Below are positions 1 to 14,099 of a stretch of DNA of 64,000 nucleotides, in pieces. Source of the stretch: Pseudoxanthomonas sp. NC8 (GTDB lineage: Bacteria; Pseudomonadota; Gammaproteobacteria; Xanthomonadales; Xanthomonadaceae). Both the position numbers and the translations under genes were made by a program. Every line of letters starts with the position of its first letter. Within the stretch, counting starts at the first letter, position 1. The stretch spans positions 1,425,001-1,489,000 of the forward strand of contig CP060419.1 of the NCBI GenBank assembly GCA_025232375.1, written 5' to 3'. A model generated the notes under the pieces. It had not been told where the DNA came from, did no database searches, and saw only the letters and a program-made list of their open reading frames with translations.

Positions 1-746
1 CACCGCCATGCGTTGCCGCGCCGTGAAGCAGGCCGATGGCAGCTTTGTCATCAACGGCAAGAAGAGCTGGATCACCTCCGGCCCGGTCGCGAAGTACATC
101 GTGCTGTTCGCGATGACCGAGCCCGACAGGGGCGCGCGCGGCATCACCGCTTCCTGGTCGACACCGCGCGGCCGGGTTTCCACCGCGGCAAGACCGAACC
201 CAAGCTGGGAATCCGCGCGTCGGCCACCTGCGAGATCGAGTTCGCCGACTACATCGCCCAGCCGGCCGACGTGCTCGGCGCCGAAGGCGAGGGCTTCAAG
301 ATCGCGATGGGCGTGCTGGACTCGGGCCGCATCGGTATTGCGTCCAGGCCATCGGTATTGCAAGGGCCGCCTACGAGAAGACCCTGGAATACGTGAAGGA
401 GCGCAAGGCGTTCGGCGCGGCGATCGGCACTTTCCAGATGACCCAGGCCAAGATCGCCGACATGAAGTGCAAGCTGGACGCCTCCCTGCTGCTCACGCTG
501 CGCGCGGCGTGGCTGAAGGGACAGGGCAAGCCGTTCTCGGCCGAGGCGGCGATCGCCAAGCTCACCGCCTCGGAGGCGGCGATGTGGATCACCCATAAGG
601 CCGTGCAGATCCACGGCGGCATGGGCTACTCGAAGGAAATGCCGCTGGAGCGCTACTTCCGCGATGCCAAGATCACCGAGATCTACGAGGGCACCTCGGA
701 AATCCAGCGCCTGGTCATCGCCCGCAGCGAGACCGGCCTGCGCTGA
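1..746 (+). CDS. Acyl-CoA dehydrogenase, C-terminal part (5' end outside window)
   Basis: FAD-dependent acyl-CoA dehydrogenase that oxidises an acyl-CoA to the enoyl-CoA. The visible part starts in the beta-sheet middle domain ([11 protein letters not shown]) and runs through the C-terminal helical domain to QIHGGMGY and [14 protein letters not shown], the family's C-terminal signature. The 5' end lies before the window. The reading frame is broken near 150 (a C missing before TTCCTGG) and near 345 (a C missing before CCAGG). Restoring one base at each gives a continuous normal protein, so I treat it as an intact gene with sequence errors. A strong hairpin terminator follows directly. Substrate chain length cannot be told from this part. 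Confidence 0.85.
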
Positions 747-770
747 GGCGCGGCGCGATACCGGGTGTGG

Positions 771-801
771 AAACGGGGCCGCAAGGCCCCGTTTCTTTTT
801 T
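771..801 (+). terminator. Rho-independent terminator after the acyl-CoA dehydrogenase
   Basis: A GC stem, AACGGGGCC paired with GGCCCCGTT around a short loop, is followed by a run of T. It lies 24 bases after the stop codon at 744-746 and closes that transcript. Confidence 0.85.
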
Positions 802-870
802 CCCGGCAGTGCTGACCGCAACTGCAGCCGCAGAAGCGACCGAGTGGCCGGCTTCGGGCTGAGCCGCGGC

Positions 871-963
871 GGGCCATGGGTATCGCGGTCGGCGCGGCGA
901 CACATCCATGTGCCGACGCGCCGACGCGGACATCCCTGTCCGCTGCCGCGACACCCATGGCCC
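871..963. repeat. Hairpin-mosaic palindromic repeat, copy 1
   Basis: The outer arms GGGCCATGGGTATCGCGG and CCGCGACACCCATGGCCC pair with each other. They enclose two smaller palindromes built on CACATCCATGTG and GCGGACATCCCTGTCCGC. A second element of the same design lies at 1095-1192. The rest of 802-1366 shows no gene that I can support. These look like members of a dispersed intergenic repeat family; family identity is inference. Confidence 0.7.
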
Positions 964-1094
964 GCCACGTCTTCGGGTTGTTCGAGCCGGTGGCTTCGTT
1001 CGATTTCCAGCCTTCGCGCATGGAGGCCCTTGGAAAGAGGCGTCATCGCGGCTTCCTGATCGAAGCCACGACCCCGCCGTTGCCCGAGGACGTC

Positions 1095-1192
1095 GGGTCA
1101 TGAGGGTATGGCGCAAGCGGCACATGGATGTGCCGCGGCCGCGAGTGCGGACAGGATGTCCGCCCGAGCGGCAAGCCATACCCTCATGGCCC
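1095..1192. repeat. Hairpin-mosaic palindromic repeat, copy 2
   Basis: The 18-base arms GGGTCATGAGGGTATGGC and GCCATACCCTCATGGCCC pair with one mismatch. Between them sit GCGGCACATGGATGTGCCGC and GCGGACAGGATGTCCGC. The outer arms differ in sequence from copy 1, but the inner CACATGGATGTG and GGACAnnnTGTCC palindromes are shared. Confidence 0.7.
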
Positions 1193-1366
1193 GGCGGCCC
1201 CTTCCGAAGCCGACGCTCCTGTTCCTGACGTCGCGACGGACAACTTCCTGCCATCGTCATCCCCGAGATCCCTGTTCCGGCGGTGGAAGCAACCGCCGTA
1301 TGAAGCAGTGCTTTTTCTCCATCGCGTAATAGCTTCAAATGCACCGGTCGCATTGACGGAACGAGG

Positions 1367-3813
1367 GTGAGGGTGCCGGAAGGGACGACAGGGTCCGAAC
1401 GCGCGCGCAAGGCGCTGGGCCGCGCGTGGCCGTGGCTGCGCTGGGGCACGGTGGCCGTGTTGCTGGCCGTGCTCGCACTCGACCTGGCCTTCCCGCCGCC
1501 GCTGCCGCGGGACGAGGCCGGCGTGGCCACCGTGGTCACCGCGCGCGACGGCACGCCGCTGCGCGCCTTCGCCGATGCCGAGGGCGTATGGCGCCATCCG
1601 GCCACGGCCGATACGGTTTCGCCGCTGTACCTGCAGGCCCTGCTGAACTACGAGGACCGCTGGTTCCAGCAGCATCCGGGGTCAATCCGCTGGCGCTGGC
1701 GCGCGCGGCCTTGGCAGTGGCTGCGCAGCGGCGGCATCGTTTCCGGCGGCTCGACCCTGACCATGCAGGTGGCGCGGATCCTCGACGGCAATGACACGCG
1801 CAGCGCCACCGGCAAGCTGCGCCAGCTGGCGCGCGCCCTGCAGCTGGAGGCGCACCTGTCCAAGCGGCAGATCCTGCAGCTGTACCTCGAGCGTGCCCCG
1901 TTCGGCGGCACCATCGAGGGCGTGGAGGCGGCCAGCTGGGCCTACCTCGGCAAGCCGGCCTCGCGCCTGTCGCACGCCGAAGCCGCCCTGCTGGCGGTGC
2001 TGCCGCAGGCGCCGAGCAGGCTGCGTCCGGATCGCCACCCCGGCGCGGCACGCGCGGCGCGCGACAAGGTGCTCGCGCGCATGCAGGCGCTGGAGGTGTG
2101 GTCGGCACAGGAGGTCGAGGACGCGCGCGTCGAACCGGTCGTGGCGCGTTCGCTGCAGGTGCCGGTGCACGCGGCCCTGCTCGCGCAGAGGCTGCGGCAG
2201 GAGCGGCCCGGGCAGGCGCGCATCGCCACCACGCTCGATGCCGACCTGCAGCGCGCGCTGGAGGAGCGGGTCGCCGCGTACTTCGTCGCGCTGCCGCCGC
2301 GTACATCGGCGGCGCTGCTGGTGGTGGACAACGCGACGATGGAGGCGCGGGCCTACGTCGGGTCGGTGGCGTTCGGCGACCGCGAGCGGCTGGGCCACGT
2401 CGACATGGTCCGCGCCTTGGCGCTCGCCCGGTTCGACGCTCAAGCCATTCCTCTACGGCATGGCGCTGGACGACGGCCTGATCCATTCGGAGAGCCTGCT
2501 GGTCGATGCGCCGCAGGATTTCGGCGGCTACCGGCCGGGCAACTTCGGCGAGGCGTTCAATGGCCCGGTCGGCGCGGCCACGGCGTTGCGGCTCTCGCTC
2601 AACGTGCCGGCGGTGGACCTGCTCGACCGGGTCGGTCCGGCGCGCTTCGCCGCGCGCCTGGACCACGCCGGCGTCCCGCTGCGCTTCCCGCGCGGGGCAC
2701 GGCCGAACCTGGCCTTGATCCTCGGTGGCACCGGCGCGCGCCTGGAAGACCTGGTCGGCGCTTTTGCCGCGTTCCAGCGCGACGGCGTGGCCGCGCAGGT
2801 GCGCTATACGCCGCAGCAGCCGCTGGTCGAACGGCACCTGCTGTCGCCCGGGGCGGCGTGGATCGTGCGCGGGATTCTGCAGTCGGCGCCACGGCCGGGG
2901 CAGGTCGCCGCGCTGGATACCGGGGCGCGGCCGCCAGTGGCGTGGAAAACCGGCACCAGTTTCGGCTTCCGCGACGCCTGGGCGGTCGGCGGCACGCGGC
3001 GCTACAGCGTCGGCGTCTGGGTCGGCCGTCCGGATGGCACGCCGCTGCCCGGGCAGTACGGCGCGCTCACCGCACTGCCGCTGTTGCTGGAGACCGTCGA
3101 CAGCCTGCCGCGTGCACCGGGTGATGCCGATCCGAAGCCGCGACCGGCATCGGTGGATGCGGTGGACGTGTGCTGGCCGCTGGGACGCGCCGTTGCCGAC
3201 ACGCCGGAAGCGCTGTGCCAGCGCCGGTTCCAGCGCCTGGCGGCTGGAGGGCGCGGTGCCGCCGACCTTCCCCGAACGTGACGCGCGCCTGTGGAACGCC
3301 GGCCGCGAGCGGTTCCTTACCGACGCGGAAACAGGCCAGCGCCTGTCCGCCGAATGCACGCGCGCGCATCGCAGCGTGGTCCGCGAGATCGCACGCTGGC
3401 CGGCGCTGCTGTCGCCGTGGCTGCCGGCCGGAACGCGTCGTGCCACGCGCCTGCCGCCGCTGGCGCCGGACTGCGCCCCCGACGGGCGCGAGGCGGTCGA
3501 CACGCTGCGCATAGAAGGCATCGCCGATCGCGCGACGCTGGCATCGCCGCCGGGCAGCACGCGCGGATTGCGCCTGCAGGTGCGCGCGCTCGGCAGCGCG
3601 GCGCCGGTGCAGTGGCTGCTGGACGGGCGTGCGATCGCCCGGACCGAAAGCGCGCGCGCGTTCGAGCACGACTACGCCGGCATCGGCCACGGCGAGCACG
3701 TGCTCACCGCGCTGGCCGACAGCGGTGCCTGGGCGCAGGTGCGCTTTCGCGTAGCCGACATGGACGGAGCGGCCCGGCAGGTGCTGGCCGGCGACGCCGG
3801 TGCGGGTGACTGA
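1367..3813 (+). CDS. pbpC: Penicillin-binding protein 1C (bifunctional peptidoglycan synthase)
   Basis: Class A penicillin-binding protein that polymerises glycan strands (GT51) and cross-links peptides (transpeptidase), anchored in the inner membrane. In order: a short cytoplasmic start, a membrane helix (about residues 25-45), the GT51 domain with YEDRWF and GGSTLTMQ, a transpeptidase domain with the active serine in PGSTLKPF and the KTGTS box, and the PbpC-type C-terminal extension with CWPLG. Start is GTG at 1367 or in-frame GTG at 1373. Frames break near 1677, at 1709-1714 (CCTTGG for CCTGG), at 2415-2420 (same change, just before the active serine) and near 3240. Reconstruction gives a normal-length protein, so these are likely read errors. 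No yfhM/alpha-macroglobulin gene is adjacent, although it often neighbours pbpC in other genomes. Confidence 0.88.
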
Positions 3814-3861
3814 TCGCGGCGCGGCCGACGCCGGGGATTGCTCGCGGCGCGGCCGACGCCG
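3813..3861. repeat. 20-bp direct repeat between pbpC and cysteine synthase
   Basis: TCGCGGCGCGGCCGACGCCG occurs at 3813-3832 and again, identical, at 3842-3861, with 9 bases between. The first copy overlaps the pbpC stop codon. It is probably a local slippage duplication. Confidence 0.6.
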
Positions 3862-3925
3862 CGCGGCGGGGAACGCTCGGGTGCCGCTATCCTGTCGCTC
3901 CGACGCCAGCTCGAGCGACACCGCG

Positions 3926-4953
3926 ATGAACGCACGCCCGGCAATCGCCGCAGACCTCGCCGCAGCCATCGGCCATACCCCGCTGCTGCGCCTGCGCGGC
4001 GCCTCGGAACTGACCGGCTGCGAGATCCTGGCCAAGGTCGAATCGGTCAATCCCGGCGGCTCGATCAAGGACCGTACCGCGCTGGGCCTGCTGCTGGATG
4101 CCGAGCGCCGCGGCCTGCTGCGCGCCGGCGGCACGATCGTCGAGGGTACGGCCGGCAACACCGGCATCGTATGGCGCTGCTCGGTGCCAGTCGCGGCTAT
4201 CGCACCATCATCACCATGCCGCAGACCCAGAGCCGCGAGAAGATCGACGCGCTGCGCGTCACCGGCGCGGACGTGCGGCTGGTAGCGGCCGTGCCCTATG
4301 CCAACCCGGAGCACTACGCGCACCAGGCGCGGCGCCTTACCGAGGCGATGAACGCCGCCGACCCGGGCAGCGCCTGGTTCGCCAACCAGTTCGACAACAC
4401 CGCCAACCGCGACTTCCACGAAGCGACGACCGGCGTGGAAATCTGGGAACAGACTGCCGGCCGCATCGACGGATTCGTCTGCGCCACCGGCACCGGCGGC
4501 ACCTGGCCGGCGTCGGCCGCGCGCTGAAGGCGCGCAATCCGGCGGTGACCATCGCGCTGGCCGAACCCGCCGGTTCGGCGCTGGCCAGCTGGATCAATAC
4601 CGGCGAGCTGAAATCGGAAGGCGGCTCGATCAGCGAGGGCATCGGTTCCAGCCGGGTCACCGCCAACTTCGAAGGCGCGCCGGTGGACCAGGCTTTGGTC
4701 CATCGCCGATGCCGAATCGGTGCCGTGGGTGCACGCGCTGATGCACGGGGAAGGCATCAACGCCGGCGGTTCCAGCGGCGTCAATGTCGCCGGTGCGGTA
4801 CGCCTGGCGCGCCACCTGGGCCCGGGCCACACCCTCGTCACCGTGCTCGCCGATACCGGCACCCGCTCTAAGGCCAAGCTGCTCAATCCCGCGTTCCTGC
4901 GCGGCAAGGACCTGCCGGTGCCGGCATGGCTGGAGGCGGCGTTCCCGGAGTAG
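3926..4953 (+). CDS. Cysteine synthase (O-acetylserine sulfhydrylase), PLP-dependent
   Basis: Makes L-cysteine from O-acetylserine and sulfide in the cytoplasm. It has [11 protein letters not shown] at the start, the PLP lysine in [13 protein letters not shown], the substrate loop [15 protein letters not shown], and the PLP phosphate-binding glycine loop GTGGT; it ends [10 protein letters not shown]-like. Length is about 340 residues, usual for the family. Frames break at 4169-4174 (GTATGG where GGCCTGG fits), near 4501 (ACCTGGCC for ACCCTGGCC) and 4692-4698 (CTTTGG for CCTGG); each fix restores conserved residues. CysK-like versus CysM-like specificity is not resolved, so I give no symbol. 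ATG at 3926 is the first start compatible with the conserved N-terminus. Confidence 0.85.
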
Positions 4954-5002
4954 ACGTGATCACCCGCATGCAGCCGTCCGCCTTTGTTCGATCTTGATCC
5001 TT

Positions 5003-5193
5003 CCCGCCGGTAAAGCGAGCCGAGCACCGCAGGCAGGCGGGGCCGAAGAGCTGCCCTTGTCTGAGCGAAGCGAGTTTGGGCAGCGTGCCCCGTCTGCCGA
5101 GGAGCGCAGGGGACCGGTCGGCGCAGCCGACCGGATCGCGTCCCGGTTGTGCTTTCTTTTGGTTACTTTTCTTTGCACAAGCAAGAAAAGTGA
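5003..5193 (+). repeat. Long inverted repeat, left arm
   Basis: This arm runs from CCCGCCGGTAAAGCGAGCC to TTGCACAAGCAAGAAAAGTG and matches the reverse complement of 5332-5528 over most of its length. Shared blocks include GGTAAAGCGAGCCGAGCA, a TCTGAGCG..GCGAGTT block, CCGGATCGCGTCCC and GTGCTTTCTT.TGGTTACTT. Open frames across it are chance products of its composition. It sits in a 620-base stretch (4954-5573) with no supported gene. Confidence 0.8.
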
Positions 5194-5331
5194 CCCGCGC
5201 AAGGCGCGGAAGCTTTGGGCTTGCATGCGCTACCGCCTGCCATCCATCACCATTTTCCGCCGCTGCTGCGCTTTCGCCTCCCCTCCGGGATCAACAGCAG
5301 GGCTTTCACTCGCCGCTTCGCGTCGAGCGAG

Positions 5332-5528
5332 TCACTTCTTCTTTGCTTGTGCAAAGAAGAAGTAACCAAGAAGAAAGCACAGCCGGGGACGCGATCCGGC
5401 CGCTGCGCGGCCGGTGCCCTGCGCTTCTCGCGTCGGCGGGGGACGGCCCACAACTCGCTGCGCTCAGACATGTGGACCTCTTCGCCCCCCGCCGCCGCTG
5501 CGATGCTCGGCTCGCTTTACCGGCGGGA
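5332..5528 (-). repeat. Long inverted repeat, right arm
   Basis: Reverse-complement partner of the arm at 5003-5193, separated from it by a 138-base spacer that holds no recognisable gene. The arms differ by many substitutions in the middle and match best at both ends, which suggests selection on the ends or on the ability to pair. The pair lies between convergent genes (cysteine synthase and peroxiredoxin), so it could serve as a two-way transcription terminator; that role is inference. Confidence 0.8.
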
Positions 5529-5573
5529 CAGGTCAACAGCGAAAGTCGATAGCAGCCGCAACCGCAACTGTCC

Positions 5574-6054
5574 TCAACCAAGCTGCTCCAGCACATGCTC
5601 CGCCGACGACACTTTGTACTCGCCCGGCGCTTCGACGAAGAGCAGCCTGACCACGCCATCCTCCGCATACAGCGCGAACCGGCGCGCGCGGATGCCCATG
5701 CCGTAGCCGCTGGCGTCCATCTCCGCGGCCCAGCGCGCGGGTAAGGTCGGCGTTGCCGTCGGAGACCAGCTGCAGGCCTTCCGGTGCATCCAGGCTCTTG
5801 CCCCACGCCTGCATCACGAACGGGTCGTTCACCGCGACGCAGACCACGTCGATGCCGCGCCTGCGGAAGTCTTCGAAGCGCTCGATGAAGCCGGGCAGGT
5901 GCTTCTCCGAGCAGGTCGGGGTGAAGGCGCCGGGTACGGCGAACAGGACGACCTTGCGGCCATTGAACAGCGTCGGCGTATCCACGCTCTCGACGCCGTT
6001 GCGGATGCGCTTGAGCACGACTTCGGGAAGGCGGTCGCCGATCTGGATGGTCAT
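5574..6054 (-). CDS. Peroxiredoxin of the Prx5 type (AhpC/TSA superfamily)
   Basis: Cytoplasmic thiol peroxidase reducing H2O2 and organic peroxides. The peroxidatic cysteine sits in PGAFTPTCSEKHLPGF near residue 50, with the conserved P, T and later R characteristic of peroxiredoxins. The C-terminal part has EMDASGYGMGIRARRFALY. At about 160 residues it fits the Prx5 or hybrid-Prx family without the glutaredoxin domain. One frame break near 5730 (an extra G in CGCGGAG) separates the two halves. The likely reductant is glutathione/glutaredoxin, which is inference from family knowledge. The gene converges on the inverted repeat downstream. Confidence 0.85.
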
Positions 6055-6214
6055 GGTGGAACTCCTGGGGGCGGGGGCCGGGCGACGCCCGGAGGCTGAA
6101 CACAGTCTAGCCGTCGGCGCGTGGCCGCCGCGTGGTGGCTTGAAAGGGCCCCGGGGGCGCCTATCTCCGGGGCATCGCCGCGCATCGACGCGGTCCCGCG
6201 AGCAAGGAGACATC

Positions 6215-6652
6215 ATGGCCATCGTCCGTTACAACACCGTTCCCGGCCGCCACCTGCAGGACGAATTCCGTCAGGTGTTCGAGCGCTTCCTCGGCGACGC
6301 CGGCGCCGATCCGTCCGACGTGGTGACCAGCCAGTGGGCCCCGCGCGTGGACATCCGCGAGGAAGCCGACCGCTTCGTCATCTTCGCCGACATCCCGGGC
6401 GTGGACCCGAAGGACATCGAGGTGCAGATGGACAAGGGCATCCTCACCCTCAAGGGCGAGCGCGCCGGCGAGGAAGCGGAGGAAGGCAAGGGCTACTCGC
6501 GCCGCGAGCGCGCGGGTGCGTTCCACCGCCGCTTCGCGCTGCCCGACAGCGCCGATGCCGACGGCATCACCGCCACCGGCCGCCACGGCGTGCTGCGCAT
6601 CGACATCCCCAAGCGTCCGCAGGCCACGCCGCGCCGCATCGAAGTGCAGTGA
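6215..6652 (+). CDS. Small heat-shock protein, Hsp20/alpha-crystallin family
   Basis: ATP-independent holdase chaperone of 145 residues. It has a short N-terminal arm, then the alpha-crystallin domain from about residue 43 (PRVDIREEADRFVIFADIPG) to the C-terminal strand with GVLRIDIPKR. The frame is intact. ATG at 6215 follows AAGGAG at a good distance. It stands alone, divergent from the peroxiredoxin gene and just upstream of a DnaJ-type co-chaperone, which makes a small protein-quality-control neighbourhood. Confidence 0.92.
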   Translation: MAIVRYNTVPGRHLQDEFRQVFERFLGDAGADPSDVVTSQWAPRVDIREEADRFVIFADIPGVDPKDIEVQMDKGILTLKGERAGEEAEEGKGYSRRERAGAFHRRFALPDSADADGITATGRHGVLRIDIPKRPQATPRRIEVQ

Positions 6653-6822
6653 CGCCACGCCCGGCGCCCCCGCGCGGGGCGCCGGGGCCCGCCGCCGGTT
6701 CGCGTCGGCGACGGGCAACCGCCTAGAATCAGGCCCGTGGCGCCCGCGCCGCGGGCCTTCGTGTTTTTCCGGTGCCGTGCCCGTTGCGGGCACGCCGCGC
6801 CGCAGACAGCAGTGGTGAACGG

Positions 6823-7719
6823 ATGGAATTCAAGGACTACTACGCGATCCTCGGGGTCGAGCCCAGCGCCGGCGAAGCCGAGATCAAGTCGGCCTACCGC
6901 CGCCTGGCGCGCAAGTACCACCCGGACGTGAGCAAGGAGGCCGACGCCGAGGAGAACTTCAAGGCGGTGGGCGAAGCTTACGAGGCGCTGCGCGATCCGC
7001 AGAGGCGCGCCGCCTACGACCAGCTGCGCGCACGCGGCTACCGGCCGGGGCAGGAGTTCCATCCGCCGCCGGGCGGGTTCGATGGCGCCGGCTTCGACTT
7101 CAACGAGGTCTTCGGCGACGTGGGCGGCCGCGGCGGTGGCCCCGGCGGCGGCTTCAGCGACTTCTTCGAGAGCCTGTTCGCGCGCCAGCGCGGCGCCGGC
7201 CCGCGGTCCGGTGCCGGACCGCAGCCGCGCGGCGACACCCGGGCCAAGCTGGCGGTGCCGCTGGAGGCGGTCTACCGCGGCGACACGGTGCGGATCACCC
7301 TCAACGGCCGCCAGCTCGAGGTGAGGGTGCCCAAGGGCATCCGTGCCGGGCAGGCGATCCGCCTTGGCCGGGCAGGGCAACGGCGGCGGCAACCTGCTGC
7401 TGGAGATCGAATACCTGGCCCACCCGCAGTTCGAGGTCGACGGCCGCAACATCCTGCACACGCTGCCGCTGCCAGCGTGGCAGGCGGCGCTGGGCACCGC
7501 GGTCAGCGTGCCCACCCAGGTGGGCCGGTGGAGCTGAAGATCCCGGCCGGATCGGACTCGGGGCGCAAGCTGCGCCTGCGCGGCCGTGGCCTGCCCGGCA
7601 GCGGCGCGGACGCGGCGGCGGGCGACCAGATCGTTGAGCTGGAAGTGCAGGCGCCGGTGCCGGCCACCGAGGGCCAGCGCCAGGCCTATCGCGACCTTGG
7701 CCAGCGCTTCGGCGACTGA
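6823..7719 (+). CDS. cbpA: DnaJ-class co-chaperone (CbpA-like)
   Basis: J-domain co-chaperone that stimulates DnaK. Residues 1-70 form the J domain with DYYAILGV and the essential HPD in KYHPDVS. A Gly/Phe-rich linker (about 85-125) and the two C-terminal substrate-binding beta domains follow. There is no zinc-finger region, so it is CbpA-type, not DnaJ. Frames break at 7362-7367 (CCTTGG for CCTGG) and near 7516-7530 (a base missing where CCCTGGG or similar fits). After correction the length is about 298 residues. DNA binding is known for E. coli CbpA but is not shown here. Confidence 0.85.
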   Translation: MEFKDYYAILGVEPSAGEAEIKSAYRRLARKYHPDVSKEADAEENFKAVGEAYEALRDPQRRAAYDQLRARGYRPGQEFHPPPGGFDGAGFDFNEVFGDVGGRGGGPGGGFSDFFESLFARQRGAGPRSGAGPQPRGDTRAKLAVPLEAVYRGDTVRITLNGRQLEVRVPKGIRAGQAIRLGRAGQRRRQPAAGDRIPGPPAVRGRRPQHPAHAAAASVAGGAGHRGQRAHPGGPVELKIPAGSDSGRKLRLRGRGLPGSGADAAAGDQIVELEVQAPVPATEGQRQAYRDLGQRFGD

Positions 7720-7732
7720 GGGCCGGGGCCGC

Positions 7733-8124
7733 TCAGGCCTCGGACGGCGGCGCCTCGACCGCGCCGCCGAGCAGGCGGCCGATGACCTCCGACAGCTCGG
7801 TTTCGGAGAAGGGCTTGGTCAGGTAGGCACGCGCGCCCTGGCGCATGCCCCACATGCGGTCGGTGTCCTGGTCCTTGGTGGTCACCAGCACCACCGGGAT
7901 GTCGCGCGTGGTGCTTTCCCGGCTGAGCGTGCGCGTGGCTGGAACCCGTTGAGGTTCGGCATCACCACGTCCATCAGGATCAGGTCGGGCAGTTCGGCCT
8001 TGGCGACTTCAACGCCGGCGGCGCCGTCTTCGGCGGTCAGCGTCTCGTGGCCCAGTTTCTCGACGATGCGCTGGATTCCCATCAGCTGGGACGGCGAATC
8101 GTCCACGATCAGGATGCGTGCCAT
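7733..8124 (-). CDS. pilH: Response regulator receiver protein, PilH type (twitching motility)
   Basis: A stand-alone CheY-like receiver domain of about 130 residues. It shows the acidic pair in LIVDDSP, the phosphoacceptor aspartate in DLILMDVVMPNLNGFQ, the VVLVTTKDQ strand and the conserved lysine in LTKPFSE. The sequence closely resembles PilH of the Pil-Chp type IV pilus chemosensory system. No pilG, pilI or pilJ lies next to it here. One G is missing at 7935-7942 (CCAGCC for CCAGGCC on the coding strand), which shifts the frame after NGFQ. Confidence 0.8.
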
Positions 8125-8587
8125 GGTGCGTCCCCGGTGTGTTTCCCCTTTGCTGGAGTGTAGTGCGTGCGTGAAGCCGCCGGAAGCCTTCCCGTGCGGT
8201 CCCGTGGCCACGGACGTTGACCGCGCGCACAGTGCGGCCAGCGAATGGGCGGGTAGTGGTCCGCCAGAGGGTCGCGCCGCAGGCGCGCAGGGACCGGCGG
8301 TAAGGCGTGCAGCAGGGCCTGAGCGAGCGGGGATCCGGTTTGCCAGACGCGCACGCCCTGGACCGTATGGCATCGGGCGTGCGGAGGGTTCGCAGCCGTC
8401 TTCCACATCGATCCTTGGCGGTGGTGGTCGAACCGCCTGTCCGGCCACGCGCCCGCGCCGCATGCGATCGGGTCCGCGGCCGGCCGCGCGCCCGCCCCGG
8501 CGGTTCGCAGCGCCCCGTGGCGCAGGCGCCGGTCGTCGGGGCTGCGGCTAGAATCGTCGGCCTTGCCCGATCGACGGAGGACTGCGG
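8125..8587. other. Intergenic region between pilH and the GH16 gene, no gene seen
   Basis: These 463 bases separate divergent genes (pilH leftward, the glucanase rightward). I see no homolog-like ORF, tRNA or repeat copy in it, only GC-rich chance frames. Promoters for both flanking genes presumably lie here, but I cannot point to convincing -35/-10 boxes. Confidence 0.5.
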
Positions 8588-12817
<4,230 letters not shown>

Positions 12818-12828
12818 GTCGGCGCTCC

Positions 12829-14099
12829 TCAGTGGTCATGGGACGCGCCGGACTTCTCGATGTCCGCCTTCATAAGGTAGCTCTGTTCGACCACCACCTG
12901 GTCGCTGGCAGGCGACAACCCGGAAAGGATTTCCACCGAGGTCGCATCGCGGCGGCCGAGTTCGACCGGCCGCACCTCGTAGGTCTCGCCGACGCGGATG
13001 AAGACCACGTCCCAGTCGCGGAATGCCTGCAGCGCCGACAGCGGCACGACCAGCTCTGTCGCGGCGCGGTCGACGGTGATCCGCGCCTTCACCGCCGAAC
13101 CCGGCCGCCACAGGCCATCGCTATTCGCCAGGGTGGCACGGGCGACGGTGCTCTGGCTGGCGGTCGCGGTGCCGGGCAGGACGCGTTCGAGCGTGGTGTC
13201 CGCGGTCGTGCCATCGCTGAGCCGGGTCACCTTGACCGGCACGCCGGCGCGGATGTGCTGCGCGTCGGCACCGAACACGTGCAGGTCCACCCACAGCGAG
13301 GACAGGTCGGCGATCTCGAACAGCGGCGCTCCTTCGCCGGCCAGTCCGCCGGCACTGGCTTCGCGCGCCAACACCACGCCGGAGATCGGTGCGGTGACCG
13401 CGTACGTGGTCAGGCTCAGGTTGCTCTCGACCGTGGCCAGCGTCTGCCCGGCCTTCACCGTGTCGCCCACGGTCGCGTCGAGCGAGCGGATCGGCCCGGG
13501 GAAGCGTGCGGTCACGCGTGCGTGGCGGCCCTCGACGGGGGTGAGCAGGCCCTGGACTTCGTGTTCGTCGGCGATTGTTCCCGGGCCGGCGGGCATCACC
13601 CGCAGGCCCGACTCGTCGGCGATCTTCGCCGCGATGGTGGTGCGGCCCTCGTAGCTGGGTAAGGCCCAGCGCAACGCGGTGCCGCCGATGCCGGCCCGCA
13701 GCTCGACGTCGAAGGAATGCGGCTCGCCGACCACGCTGGCGGCCAGCAGGCTGCCATCGGCCTGTGGGGCCAGCACGTGCCTCTCGGCGACGTTGCCCAG
13801 GCGCACCAGGTTCACTTCCACCGTGCCTGCGTCCGCCGGCAGCGGCTTGCCGTCGCGGTACAGCCAGGCCGCCAGTAGTGCGGCGGCGTGCCGTCCTCGG
13901 CGATGGCCAGTTCGACGGCATGGCCGTCCTTTTCAAGCAGGCGGCCGCCGTGCGGGCCCCTGGCCGCTTCGTCGTCGTGGGTCGATTCGCCATGTTGGGC
14001 GTGCGCTTCGCCCTGCACGGCATCGCTGCCGCGTCCGCAGGCGGCGAGCACAGGGACCAGCGCCAGCAGCCCGATCCGGGCCAGCGTCTGCAGGGTCAT
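12829..14099 (-). CDS. Periplasmic adaptor (membrane fusion) lipoprotein of the metal RND system (CzcB/CusB family)
   Basis: Links the inner-membrane pump to the outer-membrane channel. The start has a lipoprotein signal with lipobox LAAC (LLALVPVLAACGRGSD), followed by a His/Asp-rich stretch (HAQHGESTHDDEAARGPHGG) suited to metal binding. Next come the barrel-sandwich and alpha-hairpin region (VGDTVKAGQTLATVESNL and FEIADLSSLWVDLHV) and the beta-barrel; it ends SGASHDH. One break near 13875 (TGGCGG for TGGGCGG) splits lipoprotein start and body. Its start overlaps the czcC stop (ATGA), so the genes are co-translated. Confidence 0.87.

Noticed and set aside
802-1366. Short ORFs over the hairpin elements upstream of pbpC
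   Set aside because: They track the palindromes and encode no recognisable protein.
1536-3560. Long minus-strand open frames opposite pbpC and similar long antisense frames opposite carB, sucA, fumC, pldA and others
   Set aside because: They are Arg/Pro/Ala-rich shadows caused by high GC at third codon positions; the opposite strand holds recognisable conserved proteins.
4954-5573. Open frames of 70-190 codons in the inverted-repeat region
   Set aside because: Both arms give frames with no family resemblance and unlike composition; the DNA repeat explains them.
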